From Eutreptiella sp. 'Long Island Sound 2002' (lineage: Eukaryota; Euglenozoa; Euglenophyceae; Eutreptiales; Eutreptiaceae): a stretch of DNA of 64,000 nt. Positions within the stretch are counted from its first letter, which is position 1. The number at the start of each line of letters is the position of its first letter. Position numbers and translations under genes: made by a program. The notes beneath the pieces were generated by a model that had not been told where the DNA came from, ran no database searches, and saw nothing but the letters and a program-made list of their open reading frames with translations. The stretch spans positions 120,586,843 to 120,650,842 of the forward strand of contig OZ038381.1 in assembly GCA_964036045.1 (NCBI GenBank). Direction: 5' to 3'. Of the stretch, positions 1-14,940 are shown in pieces.

Positions 1-3000
1 GTGGGCGGATACAGGGAGGAAGGATGGGACCCGGCCAACCCGGGGCTGTCCATGCCGTTCGTCCCGCTGGCCGCCCTCCTGTTTCTGCTGGGGGACGTCT
101 TTGAGGGCTACCAGCAGCAAGACGATCCGGCGTCCGTCCCCCTACTCACTCCCCACGCCGGGGGCGGCATAAGCCCGCCACCACTGTGGGTTGTGCACGG
201 ACAGCCAGCGTTTTCCAGGGCGTGCGCGGCGGTGCACAAGTGCAGCGAATGGGCAATTGTTCTTCTGCTACCGGCAGGCCCAATCCCGGATCCGGATGAG
301 CACTCGGTCCCGGAAGTGGTCCGAATGTCCAACGTGCCGCATGATCCGCATGTCGCCGTCACGTCGTTGCGTGGTGGTGGCGCAGTGGAGCAGGGGTCTG
401 TCGTGGTGTACCAGCCTTCCTGCTCCGCAACGGTTTGGGGGGCGGAATACACCACCGCCCTGGACGCCATCAAGTCAGTCTGCGGATGTGACCTGGCCTG
501 GAGACCACATGCGGTGTATCGACCGAGGGTGGTCCTGTCCCCGGAGCTCACGGCCTCCAGCGCGGCGTCTCTGGGAAAGGTGGTGCAGAGCCCCCACTCC
601 GACGTGGCGTGGCTAGAGCCCCACCGGTACTGCTGGGTGCCGGTGGCGACTAAAGTCACATCGTCTGACGCGTCGCCCCAGGGAGACGAAGCCACAAATG
701 TGGCGGTGGCCAGCCACGGAATCCCCACGTGGACGGGTGCCATCTACGGCACGGTCCCGGAGGCAGAGATCATTGGCGCGGCGGCGTACTTGTTGCACAC
801 GCCCCCGTCAGCGTGCACGGTACACGTGGTGGATGCGTCCGTCATAGGAGCGCATCTCCGCAGGGCGCAGGAGGCCCTGTACCGTGGCATCAAGGGGCCG
901 ACGTCACATCTGGTCAATCAACATGCACTGAGCTGGATGGTGGAGGGGCTGCGGCGGCTGCCGCGCCGAGTTGGGGGGCCGCACCACTGGGTGGTGAGGC
1001 AGAGCTCGCACTTAGCGGTGGTCCCGCTTGAGGCACCGGACTCTGCCGCGGCCCGTGCGATGGCCCCGCCAGTCCATCTTGTCCTGCCGAAGGAGCACGC
1101 CATCCTCTTGGTACCGGGGGATAATGGTGAGCTCGAGCCGCGTGTACCATCCATGCAAGCCCTTCAGCAGGTCCGGGAGATAGAGTGGCGCTCGCTAGCG
1201 GCACGCACCAGGGCGCACACGCCACTAGCTGGCGCCTGCGAGGCGATGTCCCTGGGAGCTGTGCACCACGGCCCAACGCACAGGAATATGCTGCGGGCAC
1301 GTGACGGTCGCTTGTCCACCATGCAGGTCATGCGACGGTGGAGACAGAGGCTCACGCGTGTGGCAATACCAGCCCACCCCTGTATCTTCTGTGGGGGGCC
1401 GGAGGAGGACATCGGCCACATGCGCCTACTGTGTGCGCGGGACGAGGAGGTGGCTGGGCTTCTGTGCAGGCGTGTGGAGGAGTTCACGGCGGAGCTACCC
1501 CTAACGGACAGGGCGGTGGAGTTCGTGGCGTGGAGGGAGCACAGCTGCAGGTGGGCAGAATCCCTGATGGCAGGTGTCGTACCCGGGGACCTGAAGCGGC
1601 TGTTCGCTGCGGTGCGAGCGGCGTCGTCCCGGGGTCCTGCCAAGGCCAGACTCTTTGTGGAGGACATGGTCCAGATTGGGGAAGATGTGTATGCCCGCAG
1701 GAACCATCGGCTCACCCAGATCATGCAGCTGCCGATGCAAGATCGAAGGAGGGCGGTATACGCGTTCCTGCGCGGTGACACACCCTTCTGCCCGCCGGCA
1801 GGGAGGATCCTGCAGCGTCCGCCGTGGAACCCGTTTGCCGGCCTCCCCGGCGACCTGCGGGCAACCTTTCTGAGGGCACCGCTGCACGCACTGCTGGTGT
1901 CGCGGTCGTGCATCGAGCGTGAGGAGGCCCTGTCCTTGTTCCCTCACTGGATGGCGGCGGTGGCGCAGGCCTTCGACCGGTGGATCGGTTCCTGGGTGGC
2001 GCGAGACATCACGGCATTCAGGGAGTGGTCCCGCGTGGTGTCGGCGCAGTCCTGGGCCCAGGTGCGGGGTACCAAGGTGAGACACCCTGACGGCCAGAGT
2101 GATCCCTGGCTCCAGGTGTACGCCAACCATCCAGCGGTGGGGAACGTCGTGGGCTGGCCTCGCGAGGTGCTGCCAGTCCTTCAGCAACCTCTGTGCGGTC
2201 TCCCAGTCCTGGCGGTGGCTGTCGTACTTGACGTGGGTACGTTGTGGCTATGTGACCGGCAGCTGCGACGAGCCGTACCGGCGGTCACGGAGCAGCGGTC
2301 CATGGCAGTGTTAGTGGGCTCCGAGCAGCTGGCGCGGGTACAGGGCGACGACGCGCAAGGCCAAGTCACGGAGGCCATGTTCTCTCTGCCAGAGGGGGAC
2401 GACCACGTGGCTGCCGATGCCCGTCACACCCTTGACACCCTGGGTCTCAGGGCGGTCATTGAGGCTCGGGCGGGAGGGCAACGCTTGGTTCTGGCTTCCG
2501 CCAGGGGCCCGGAGCAGGACGGGGTTGTTGTCATCGGGGAGGTCTTGCGGGACTACGGTTGGGAGCTCCTGGCGCATGGCACGCGCGGCCCCAAGGTGGC
2601 GCGGTGGCCCCGGCTGCTTGAGAGCCTGCCGGAGATGCCCGACGGACGACCGATACTCCGCCCGGTGTCCACGTGGGAGGAGGCGAGGCGCAGCCTCCTC
2701 AGTAGTGCCACAGCACGCACGCTGACAGGGGCTTTGCTCGGGCTCCAGGACGCGTGCTGCGATGTATGGCAGGACCTGTGGTCGCAGTGCTGTGATGGTA
2801 GCTGCGTTCCATCGCGGTCTGTGCTTCCGCAGCGATGCCACGGGTGCGGGGAGACGGTGTCCGTTTGGGTTCATCAGTGTGCCTCCGCCCCGCTGTGCGG
2901 GACATGTCAGGAGCATGCCGACAGGGGGTGGCCTAAGGCGAGGTGGGCACTGCGGCACTCTGGACGGATGTCCTCAAGTGCCTGGACGACTATCCAGGGT

Positions 3001-3168
3001 GGCCTGAAGAGCGTCCGAGTGGAAGGGGTACGGTGCCCTGGAGCGCCGTCTGCGGCCCTGCCCCTGATGCTGTGGTGGGCGGCTCTGGAGGGCGACTCAC
3101 GGATACTCTGGTTGTGGCATCACGGAGGAAATGGTGACGGAGTGGTGGGTGCCGGGGGTGCAGGATGA
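1..3168 (+). CDS. LINE ORF2 C-terminal portion (RNase H-like, CCHC, long C-terminal extension), partial
   Basis: An open frame of 1,055 codons runs from the first base to a TGA at 3,166, so the true start is upstream. Residues ~240-335 look like a degenerate RNase H domain: an acidic PEAEIIGAA segment, then VHVVDAS about 30 residues later, fits the E...D spacing of LINE RNase H. Residues ~460-477 read CIFCGGPEEDIGHMRLLC, the C-x2-C-x8-H-x4-C knuckle found after the RT domain in many LINEs. About 580 residues follow it, far longer than a usual LINE tail, with a second Cys/His cluster near 945-975 (CHGCGETVSVWVHQC, then CGTC). The frame is GC-rich and uninterrupted, suggesting a young copy. RT catalytic motifs would lie upstream and are not visible. 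LINE assignment is confident; the RNase H call is tentative. Confidence 0.7.
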   Translation: MGGYREEGWDPANPGLSMPFVPLAALLFLLGDVFEGYQQQDDPASVPLLTPHAGGGISPPPLWVVHGQPAFSRACAAVHKCSEWAIVLLLPAGPIPDPDEHSVPEVVRMSNVPHDPHVAVTSLRGGGAVEQGSVVVYQPSCSATVWGAEYTTALDAIKSVCGCDLAWRPHAVYRPRVVLSPELTASSAASLGKVVQSPHSDVAWLEPHRYCWVPVATKVTSSDASPQGDEATNVAVASHGIPTWTGAIYGTVPEAEIIGAAAYLLHTPPSACTVHVVDASVIGAHLRRAQEALYRGIKGPTSHLVNQHALSWMVEGLRRLPRRVGGPHHWVVRQSSHLAVVPLEAPDSAAARAMAPPVHLVLPKEHAILLVPGDNGELEPRVPSMQALQQVREIEWRSLAARTRAHTPLAGACEAMSLGAVHHGPTHRNMLRARDGRLSTMQVMRRWRQRLTRVAIPAHPCIFCGGPEEDIGHMRLLCARDEEVAGLLCRRVEEFTAELPLTDRAVEFVAWREHSCRWAESLMAGVVPGDLKRLFAAVRAASSRGPAKARLFVEDMVQIGEDVYARRNHRLTQIMQLPMQDRRRAVYAFLRGDTPFCPPAGRILQRPPWNPFAGLPGDLRATFLRAPLHALLVSRSCIEREEALSLFPHWMAAVAQAFDRWIGSWVARDITAFREWSRVVSAQSWAQVRGTKVRHPDGQSDPWLQVYANHPAVGNVVGWPREVLPVLQQPLCGLPVLAVAVVLDVGTLWLCDRQLRRAVPAVTEQRSMAVLVGSEQLARVQGDDAQGQVTEAMFSLPEGDDHVAADARHTLDTLGLRAVIEARAGGQRLVLASARGPEQDGVVVIGEVLRDYGWELLAHGTRGPKVARWPRLLESLPEMPDGRPILRPVSTWEEARRSLLSSATARTLTGALLGLQDACCDVWQDLWSQCCDGSCVPSRSVLPQRCHGCGETVSVWVHQCASAPLCGTCQEHADRGWPKARWALRHSGRMSSSAWTTIQGGLKSVRVEGVRCPGAPSAALPLMLWWAALEGDSRILWLWHHGGNGDGVVGAGGAG

Positions 3169-5610
<2,442 letters not shown>

Positions 5611-5689
5611 GGGAACAAGTTGTAAAATTATACATCTATATATATATGTATATCAGCTAACAACAAGCAACAACAACAAGCAAGCACGT

Positions 5690-6345
5690 CAGCATTCCGT
5701 TTTGGCCATTGCACCTTCCCAACGCCTCGGGCTTGATTCTACTTTACCCATCCTAGAACCTAGGCGGTGGCCTTGCCAAATCCAAGTTTTGAGCCAGAAA
5801 CTCACCGGTGGCGGCCCGGGGCGGTGGCGCCAAGTCGGGAGGTGCCCTCCCAAATCTGCGCCGTTTTGGGCCAAAAGCAACCATTTTTCGCCCAAAGCAG
5901 CCCTAGTAAGGGTTCAAAACAGCCAAACGAAGGCAAACGGCTGCTACACTCCACATGCGGCTTGACTTTCTCGTGACCAAGGGACCTTTGGTGCCCTCTA
6001 ACTCCACGATATGCCCGAGAAACGGCCCAAAAAGGCGCCAAAAAGCCCCAAAAATTGCGCAATGTGCACTAGCACCCCGAAACCAAGCACAGGCCGTATC
6101 TTGGGGTACGTGGCTCAAAAACGAAATCCGAGGGCACCTAGTCCACCCGCAACCCCCCACTTTTTATGGTTTCCAAGCCTCAGAATCGCCCAACGAGATG
6201 CGTAGACCCCCGTACCAGTGGTCACTTGGTGCAGCCAGAGGGCCGGCCAGCCCACGCACAGTGGGGGCCAACGGTGGGTCCACCAGGGTCCCCAGGGCGA
6301 AAAAAATCATTTTTTCCAAAGTTGTTCCTAGGCCACTTGGGATGC
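5690..6345 (+). repeat. composite repeat R, copy 1 (+)
   Basis: This copy begins near TTTTGGCCATTGCACC. It carries GAGCCAGAAACTCACCGGTG, then ACGATATGYCCGAGAAACGG, and ends at GTTGTTCCTAGGCCACTTGG. The same series recurs at 8,455-9,095 and 10,105-10,560 (inverted), 10,560-11,185 and 11,660-12,310 (direct), and in diverged form at 20,215-20,700 and 21,380-21,985 (inverted). Its open frames differ between copies and are not conserved, so I treat it as non-coding. Confidence 0.7.
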
Positions 6346-6399
6346 TCAAACAAGTGTTTTCAGTCTCAGCAACCCGAGAGAGGGCACGGACCGTGCTCA

Positions 6400-8420
6400 G
6401 AACTACATTGAACTATGTTGGGTAATGCAGTAAAGAGATGAAAATCTGTTAATTGGCATTGCATGCTAACATTCTGGCCTGCACCCACTGGAATGGTTAC
6501 CTCTAATACAGTACCAGCACCTTGCGGCACTTCTCCTCACCACCCTACCCTACAACAGGAGACCAGAGACATTAAGTTGAGTTAGCACTCAACCGTTAGC
6601 CTTAGGATTAACACCATAAAAGTGAATGCATCTCCTACCCAAGCTAGTTAGCTAGCTAGCTAGCTAGAGTAAGTACGTAAGAGTAAGTAAGTGTTGCAAG
6701 CTTCTTCCGCGGCCATATACCATCACTAACCTCTCTCATGGAAGGATGGTCACAAGGACCCAGAGAGAGATCAATGCAAAGGGTGTGGTCGAGTGCGGTC
6801 TTTTAATGTTTCACTTGGGTGCTCCTGCATTGAGTCTTCTTTCCGTTTCCGCCTACACCCGGCAGCAGCCTCCCTACTCGCTGGTGCCCAACCAGGCCCA
6901 CGCCTTCTTTGCCCCCATGGCAACAGACCCGCACGAAACGGGAGCCACTCAGCCTGGAGAGTCAAAGGGAAAGGCTTAGACGGTGAATGTGGCGGATGCA
7001 AACGGTCTGTTAATGTTTTTGGCCAAGTTTGTTTTGTGGCCGAAAAACACAACAAAAATTTTCACTATTTATTGTGTGTCTAAGTAATTTCTAAGGTATC
7101 TACCTTTCTACCTAGGCTAAGCCTAGTTAGAGAGAATCAAAACTGATGCAAACAATCACAAACTGCAATATCATACAATGATTCAAGGTTAGAAGACCAA
7201 AGATTCGCGAATCGTTTAACAAAAATTGATGTCAAAAACCTGTTTTTCACTCAGAATGCCCAAACGTTTCACCATTTTTCTGTACTATGTTGCTGGAATG
7301 TCGGAAAAAGATTGTCTGTACTGTGTAGGGCATGTCCTCAGGGTTTCAAAACATATTTGATGTTGACCCAACTCATCATAGGTTCATGGAAATGAAAGTT
7401 GGGGGGGGACACATGAATCTCACGTGTAACACATGCTGAAAAACCATCAAAAAATCATCAGGAAATCGAGCTTTTTTGCTACCATCTAATCTTTCACAAA
7501 ATTAAATGATTACATATCTGCAAACTAGACACCATCACGTTTCCGAAACAGCTTTGATGAACTTTCAACTCACCACAGGCTCTGAGAAAGGTCTTTTTGT
7601 TGTAGCATCATGAACCAAAATTTCGAAAACATGCTTTCATGCACCAAATTGACCACCATGGGAAAAATCCATTCTTCTTCACAGAAATTCAAAGTAAACA
7701 TGTTTTCAAAACTCGTTGCTTCAGTGTTTGTAAAACACCTTGATTCAGGTTCAAACTCACCATGGTCCCAAAGAAGTGAACAAAACTCCAAAACCATTTT
7801 TCATGATTTTTCACCAAGTGGTTTGTGTGGTAACTTGTTGCATTTTTACCATAGCCATTCGTATTTTCTGAAAACAAAAACGACTCAAGGTTGCAAAGCA
7901 CATACTTCAGTGCTGTTCAGAAAAATAATATCGATCCTCAAACCTTTTTTCTCTGGGAGATATGAAGGAAGCACAAAAGGCACTTTTGAGGGGTTTTCCA
8001 AGTGTGGTTCATGGGTGAAGTTGTTGGGGATCAGAAAAACGACGGAAAAATTATTTCGAAGAAAGCGGAGTGGACAATAAAAATGTACTACTGTCTACTT
8101 TCAAAAAATGCTTGATTCAGATTTTTCCAGCGCAGTGGCGCGAAGATATGCGTAAAACACCAAATGTCTCTTTTGGGTGTTTTTGGTGGTTGGGCCAAAA
8201 GAGATTCGTGGGGCATCTTGAAAAAATTACAGAAAAGAGCCCTTGTTGAGTTAAAACAAGATGAAATTCGCATTTTGAAGCAACGGCTCTCCAGTTTAGG
8301 ATAGCACTTGGGTGGACGCGATTCAAACCAGTGGCGTCAAGTTATGCGTGAAATGACTTAGGCCATTTTCGACATTTTTGGCCTTTTGGTATCTCAAAGA
8401 GATGGAAGAAATCATAAAGA
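6400..8420. other. no gene recognised
   Basis: About 2 kb of moderately AT-rich sequence. It contains a short TAGC-type microsatellite (6,645-6,667). Open frames of up to ~155 codons occur but have no recognisable domain, and none resembles other sequence in the window. Confidence 0.5.
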
Positions 8421-8454
8421 ATTCAAAGCTCAAAACGGCCTAAAAACACTTGTT

Positions 8455-9095
8455 TCAGCATCGCAAGTGGTCTAGGAACAACTTTGGAAAAAATGATTTT
8501 TGTCGCCCCGGGGACCCTGGTGGACCCAGCGTTGGCCCCCACCGTGCGCGGGATTGCCTGCCCTCCGGCTCCACCAAGTGACCACTGGTACGGGGGTCTA
8601 GGTGGCTCGTTGGGCGATTCTGAGGCTTGGAAACCACAAAAAGTGGGGGGTTGCGGGTGGACTAGGTGCCTTCGGAATTCGGATTTGAGCCACGTAGCCC
8701 AAAATACGCCCGTGCTTGGTTTCGGGGTGTTGGTGCGCTTTGCGCAGGTTTTTGGGGCTTTTTGGCGCCTTTTTGGGCCGTTTCTCGCACATATCGTGGA
8801 GTTGAAGGGCACTAGAGAGCTCTTTGACACGGTGAAGTCAAGCCGCACGTGGAGTGTAGTCACCGTTTCCCTTCGTTTGGGCGTTTCGCCCGGGTTTCGG
8901 GGCTGTTTTGGGCGAAAAATGGCTGTTTTTGGCCCAAAAGTGCGCAGATTGCGGAGGGCACCTCCTAACTTGGCGCCACCGGTGAGTTTGTGGCTCAAAA
9001 CTTGGATTTGGCAAGGCCACCACCTAGGCTCTAGGATGGCTAGAGTAGAGTGGAGCCCGAAGCGATGAGGCTGAGCAATGGCCAAAACGGAAAGG
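8455..9095 (-). repeat. composite repeat R, copy 2 (-)
   Basis: Inverted copy of the 5,690-6,345 unit. It ends in GCTTGCTTGC-type simple sequence and then AGATTTAAGGGGAGAGGGG immediately before TA array 2. Confidence 0.7.
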
Positions 9096-9177
9096 AGAAA
9101 GGAGAAGTGCTTGCTTGCTTGCTAGCTTGCTTGTTGCTTGCTTGTTAGCTAGATTTAAGGGGAGAGGGGTGTAGTAA

Positions 9178-9511
<334 letters not shown>

Positions 9512-9599
9512 ATATCCTCTAATCTACACCCCTCTCCCATACTCTACGTGGCTCCACATACACATACAAGGGGCTAAACTCGATCAAAACGGGCTCAAA

Positions 9600-10125
9600 A
9601 TGGGCTCAATTCACTTGTTTGTGCACCCCCAATGGTCCAAGATCACATTTGGAAAAATGTGTTTTTGACCAATTTTTCACCCTTTTTTGCTCCCAAAACG
9701 GCCCCTTTTCAAGGAATATTGGGATTTCCATGGGCCAAAACCCATCCAAATGGGCTCAAAATGGGCTAAAAAAACTTGTCCGAGCATCCCAAATGGTCCA
9801 CGATCACTTTGGAGAAATGCGTTTTGGACCCATTTTTGACCCACTTTTGGTCCCAAAACGGCCCACTTTCAAGGCATTTTGGGATTTTCAATGGGCCAAA
9901 ACACATCACCACGGGCTCAAAATGGGCGAAAAATACTTGTTTGAGCATCCCAAATGGTCCAGGATCACTTTTGGAAAAACGCGTTTTTGACCCATTTTTG
10001 ACCCATTTTTTGTCCCAAAACGGCCCATTTTCAAGGCATTTGGCGATTCTCCGTGGCCCAAAACACTTCATCACGGGCTCCAAATGGGCTAAAAACACTT
10101 GTTTGAGCATCCCAAGTGGTCTAGG
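9600..10125 (-). repeat. ~161-bp satellite, three units (-)
   Basis: The landmark GAGCATCCCAAATGGTCC recurs at ~9,783, 9,942 and 10,107, a spacing of about 160 bp. Each unit contains TTGACCCATTTTTGACCCA, CCAAAACGGCCCATTTTCAA and a GGGATTTTC segment. The last unit runs directly into repeat R at 10,105. Confidence 0.8.
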
Positions 10126-10560
10126 AACAACTTTGGAAAAAATGATTTTTTTCGCCCCGGGGGACCCCGCTCGACCCACCGTTGGCCCCGGCCGTGCGCG
10201 GGCCGGGCTGCCCTCCGGCTCCACCAAGTGACCACTGGTACGGGGGTCTAGGTGGCTTGTTGGGCGAGTCTAGGGCTTGGAAACCACTAAAACGGGGGGT
10301 TGCGGGTGGACTAGGTGCCCTCGGAATTCGGTTTTGAGCCACGTAGCCCAGGATACGGTCCGTTCCTGGTTTTGAGCCTCTTTGACACAAACAGCGCACA
10401 TTTAGGCCATTTTTGGCCATTTTTGGGCCGTTTCTCGGACATATCGTGGAGCTAGAGGGCAAGAAAGGGCTCTTGGTCACGGGGCAATCGAGGCGCACGT
10501 TGAGTGTACAAACCGTTTGCCGTCGTTTGCCCGTTTTGACTAAGTTTTGTCTATTGCTCA
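10105..10560 (-). repeat. composite repeat R, copy 3 (-), truncated
   Basis: Inverted orientation, starting at the CCAAGTGGTCTAGGAACAAC end. It is cut near 10,555, where it meets copy 4 head-to-head in the shared segment containing CTACTCTACTCTAGCCATCC. Confidence 0.65.
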
Positions 10561-11185
10561 GCCTCATCGCTCCGGGCTCTACTCTACTCTAGCCATCCTA
10601 GAGCCTAGGTGGTGGCCTTGCCAATCCAAGTTTTGAGCCAGAAACTCACCGGTGGCGGCCCGGGGCGGTGGCGCCAAGTCGGGAGGTGCCCTCCCAAATC
10701 TGCGCAGGTTTGGGCCCAAAAACAAGTCTTTTTCGCCCAAAACAGCCCCTAGTAAGGGTTCAAAACAGCCAAACAGGCAAACGGCTGCTACACTGCACGT
10801 GCGGCTTGACTTTCTCGTGACCAAGGGACCTTTGGTACCCTCTAACTCTACGATATGTCCGAGAAACGGCCCAAAAAGGCGCCAAAAAGCCCCAAAATCT
10901 GCGCAGTGTGCACCAACACCCCGAAACCAAGAACGGGCAGTATCTTGGGCTACGTGGCTCAAAAACGAATTCCGAGGGCACCTAGTCCACCCGCCAACCC
11001 CCCACTTTTTATGGTTTCCAAGCCTCAGAATCGCCCAACGATCCACGTAGACCCCCGTACTAGTGGTCACTTGGTGCAGCCGGAGGGCCGGCCAGCCCAC
11101 GCACAGTGGGGGCCAACGGTGGGTCCACCAGGGTCCCCAGGGCGAAAAAAATGATTTTTTCCAAAGTTGTTCCTAGGCCACTTGG
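10560..11185 (+). repeat. composite repeat R, copy 4 (+)
   Basis: Direct orientation and closely similar to copy 1, ending in TTGTTCCTAGGCCACTTGG at the start of a satellite block. It forms a large inverted arrangement with copy 3. Confidence 0.7.
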
Positions 11186-11186
11186 G

Positions 11187-11660
11187 ATGCTCAAACACGT
11201 GTTTTAGGCCGTTTTGAGCCCGTGGTGGCGCGTTTTGGGCCATGGGAAAATCCCAAAATACCTTGAAAATGGGCCGTTTTGGGACCAACAATGCGTCAAA
11301 AATGCGTGAAAAACGCGTTTTTCCAAAAGTGATCCTGGACCATTTATGATGCTCAAACAAGTGGTTTTAGCCCATTTTGAGCCTGTGGCGGCACGTTTGG
11401 GCTCATGGAAAATCCCAAAATGCCTTGAAAATGGGCCATTTTGGGACCAACAATGGGTCAAAAATGGGTTAAAAACGCGTTTTTCTGAAAATGATCCTGG
11501 ACCATTTGTGATGCTCAAACAAGTGGTTTTAGCCCATTTGAGCCCGTGGCGACGCATTTTGGCTCATGGAAAATCCCAAAATGCCTTGAAAATGGGCCAT
11601 TTTGGGACCAAAAATGGGTCAAAATTGGGTCAAAAAGGTGTTTTTCCACAAGTGATCCCG
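11187..11660 (+). repeat. ~161-bp satellite, three units (+)
   Basis: GATGCTCAAACA recurs at ~11,187, 11,348 and 11,510 (spacing 161-162 bp). Units carry AAAATCCCAAAATGCCTTGA and AATGGGCCRTTTTGGGACCA, the reverse complement of the 9,600-10,125 block. Confidence 0.8.
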
Positions 11661-12310
11661 GACCGTTTTGGCCATTGCACCTTCCCAACGCCTTGGGTTT
11701 GACTCCACTTTAGCCATCCTAGAGCCTAGGTGTTGGCCTTGCCAAATCCAAGTTTTGAGCCAGAAACTCACCGGTGGCGGCCGGGGCGGGGCGCCAAGTC
11801 GGGAGGTGCCCTCCCAAATCTGCGCAGTTTTGGGCCAAAAACAGCCATTTTTCGCCCAAAACAGCCTAGTAAGGGTTCAAAACAGCCAAACGAAGGCAAA
11901 CGGCTGCTACACTGCACGTGCGGCTTGACTTTCTCGTGGACCAAGGGACCTTTGGTGCCCTCTAACTCCACGATATGTCCGAGAAACGGCCCAAAAAGGC
12001 GCCCAAAAAAGCCCCAAAATCTGCGCAATGTGCACCAACACCCCGAAAACCCAAGCACGGGCCGTATCTTGGGCTACGTGGCTCCAAAACGAATTCCGAG
12101 GGCACCTAGTCCCCCCGCAACCACCCACTTTTTATGCTTTCCAAGCCTCAGAATCGCCCAACGAGACACGTAGACCCCCGTACCAGTGGTCACCTGGTGC
12201 AGCCAGAGGGCCGGCCAGCCCACGCAAAGTGGGGGCCAACGGTGGTCCACCAGGGTCCCCAGGGCGAAAAAAATGATTTTTCCAAAGTTGTTCCTAGACC
12301 ACTTGGGATG
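11660..12310 (+). repeat. composite repeat R, copy 5 (+)
   Basis: Direct copy with small indels against copies 1 and 4, followed by more satellite units. Confidence 0.7.
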
Positions 12311-12640
12311 CTCAAACAAGTGTTTTTAGGCCATTTTTGAGCCCGTGGTGGTGCGTTTTGGGCCATGGAAAATCCCAAAATGCCTTGAAAATGGGCCGTT
12401 TTGGGACCAACAATGGGTCAAAAATGGGTCAAAAACGCGTTTTTCTGAAAATGATACTGGACCATTTGTGATGCTCAAACAAGTGGTTTTAGCCCATTTT
12501 GAGCCCGTGGCGACGCGTTTTGGCTCATGGAAAATCCCAAAATGCTTGAAAATGGGCCGTTTTGGGACCAAAAGTGGGTCAAAATGGGTCAAAAAGGCGT
12601 TTTTCCAAAAGTGATCCGGACCAAGTGTTTTTAGCCGTTT
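12310..12640 (+). repeat. ~161-bp satellite, two units (+)
   Basis: Two units, with GATGCTCAAACAAGTG at ~12,308 and ~12,470, then a broken third. The same FRKC-like frames seen in other blocks are shadows of the repeat. Confidence 0.75.
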
Positions 12641-12766
12641 TGAGCCCGTTTTTGACGCAGTTTAGCCCCTTCCACCACCTGTATGCACCACTTTGTGCCC
12701 TTCGCAGGTACTTACAGCCGTGTGTGGTGGAGCCACCTAGAGCTCGGAGAGGGGTGTAGATTGGAG

Positions 12767-13179
<413 letters not shown>

Positions 13180-14050
13180 ACATATGGGTGTTGGACATGG
13201 GGGGCGAGGTCTATTCGTCAAACTAGCGGGGTTTTTCTGGTGCGGGCTGAATTTCCGAAAAAATGTTTTTCCCTAAGTAGGGGTATGTTATATCTGGTCG
13301 GAATCTCCAAGAAAAGGGTTTTCGGGCATGTATGGGTTGGGGGGGGGGGGGGGATTGAAGGCCATATTTTTGCGGAATTCAGGGCGGAAGCCGGACTCTT
13401 CCAGTATGTTGGGCTGTCTGTGCAAAATACACAAGTCACCATGTGGGCTTTGGGAGAGAAACCGGGCATAGCTCCAAGACATCGTCACTACAACCAAAAA
13501 CCATAGAAGGTATAATGATGTATTTTGATGTGCGAAGTTCAAAAATGCAAGAGGAACGGTGCAACAAGGTGCTCAACTCAAGCAAGGGTGCACTTTCTCT
13601 CACATTTGTGCGTCCTCATGTTTATCGCAACGCGTAAGTCCGAGTCCATCAATGCCTGCACATGTTTCGTGCATGGCTTCGACATATTGTGGAGTTACAA
13701 AGAAACATGTACATTTTGGAAATCGGCACATCAAAACGCATCAATGCAACAATATGTTCGAGAAATTAAGGGCACATAGCAGATACGCAACAAACCACCT
13801 ACGATCCGAGCAACCTAATTTGCAGATTTTAGGCACAACAGTCCAACATTTCCAAGCCGTACAGCCCCGCCACCGTTTTAATAAGCAACGGGACCTCTTT
13901 TGTTGAATTCCCCACATTCAAAATAGGGGGGGTACCTGCACCACCCAAAATGGTACCACACACTTGGCCTCCGAACCGTTATTCCTAGAAAATTAGCTGC
14001 TAATTTAACAAACAGGGGGACTTAGCACCCCCGGCCCGTGTCCAAGACTC
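13180..14050. other. no gene recognised
   Basis: Mixed sequence with a poly-G run (13,338-13,355). Open frames up to ~115 codons show no domain and no repeat relationship that I can see. Confidence 0.5.
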
Positions 14051-14054
14051 ATAT

Positions 14055-14089
14055 AATATATATATTTGTGTATGTAAATACGTATGTAA

Positions 14090-14122
<33 letters not shown>

Positions 14123-14124
14123 TA
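14055..14124. repeat. (TA)n array 5
   Basis: Short TA-rich tract immediately beside the TGACTA-type tail of an inverted LINE end. Confidence 0.85.
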
Positions 14125-14940
14125 TAGTCATAGTCATAGTCATAACCACTTATTATACCGTCTACTGGAGTTACCGGGCATCTGCACCGACAGGTGGTTC
14201 CTGCCTTGCTCGATCCCGTGGGTCCCCAGGGCTGCTTGAGGTTGCCCAGAGCATGACGGAGGACCCAGAGGACCAGGGATACCGGCCAACCATGCTTTGG
14301 GGGGCACTGTCAATTGCAGAGCTTTAGCATTTAGCAACGGCGACGGGTGCTGGCCCGTTGGACCGCCGGGGGTAAAGGGCAAGGCAGGGCAATGAAGCAG
14401 CATAGCAACAAGCAGAAAGCAAGGGCGCCTCCTATGGGTGCAATGCAGCAACCAAGTTACAAAGCAGCACGCATGCGGCGAAACAAGAACGGGTCCTTGT
14501 CGGAAGTCCATTTCCGCCACCGTTGGGACACTCATCACCTAAGACCGTGTGTATTCCGCAGCCACCAGCGCACACGCATAAGTCCGTTGACACACAGCCA
14601 GAGTTTCCGGGGGGCTCCAGCCTAGCGTGGCCCTCAGCCTTCATCGCCTTGTGGTCCTCATCGTGTACGTCGCGAACCCAGCGTAGGCCCCCGCCAGTAC
14701 TGTACACAAGCATATGTTAGTTATCCTTGGCCATCCGTAGCTTATAGTCGCACCCTTCACATAGCGCCCCCACACCCCAGATATATACAGTGCCGATACC
14801 CCACGTCCGAGACCATGACCCGAGCGGCAACGTGTTACTTGTACATGCCTCATATCACATACCTTGAGGGTCCACAGGGGGGGCGCCGGCCGCCCCTGCG
14901 GCAGGAGAGGCACAACCCGTGAACATCGCTGGCTGGGGCA
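14125..14940 (-). mobile_element. LINE 3' fragment, inverted
   Basis: The reverse complement matches the last ~870 bp of the first LINE (about 4,560-5,431), including the TAGTCA tail (14,125-14,144) and the GAATATCGCTGGCTGGG-like segment near 14,925. It is 5'-truncated and abuts a direct copy head-to-head at ~14,941. Confidence 0.75.

Noticed and set aside
108-3007. Antisense and shifted frames across the LINE ORF2
   Set aside because: High GC content lowers stop frequency; they overlap a frame supported by a CCHC motif and a homologous copy, and have no domains.
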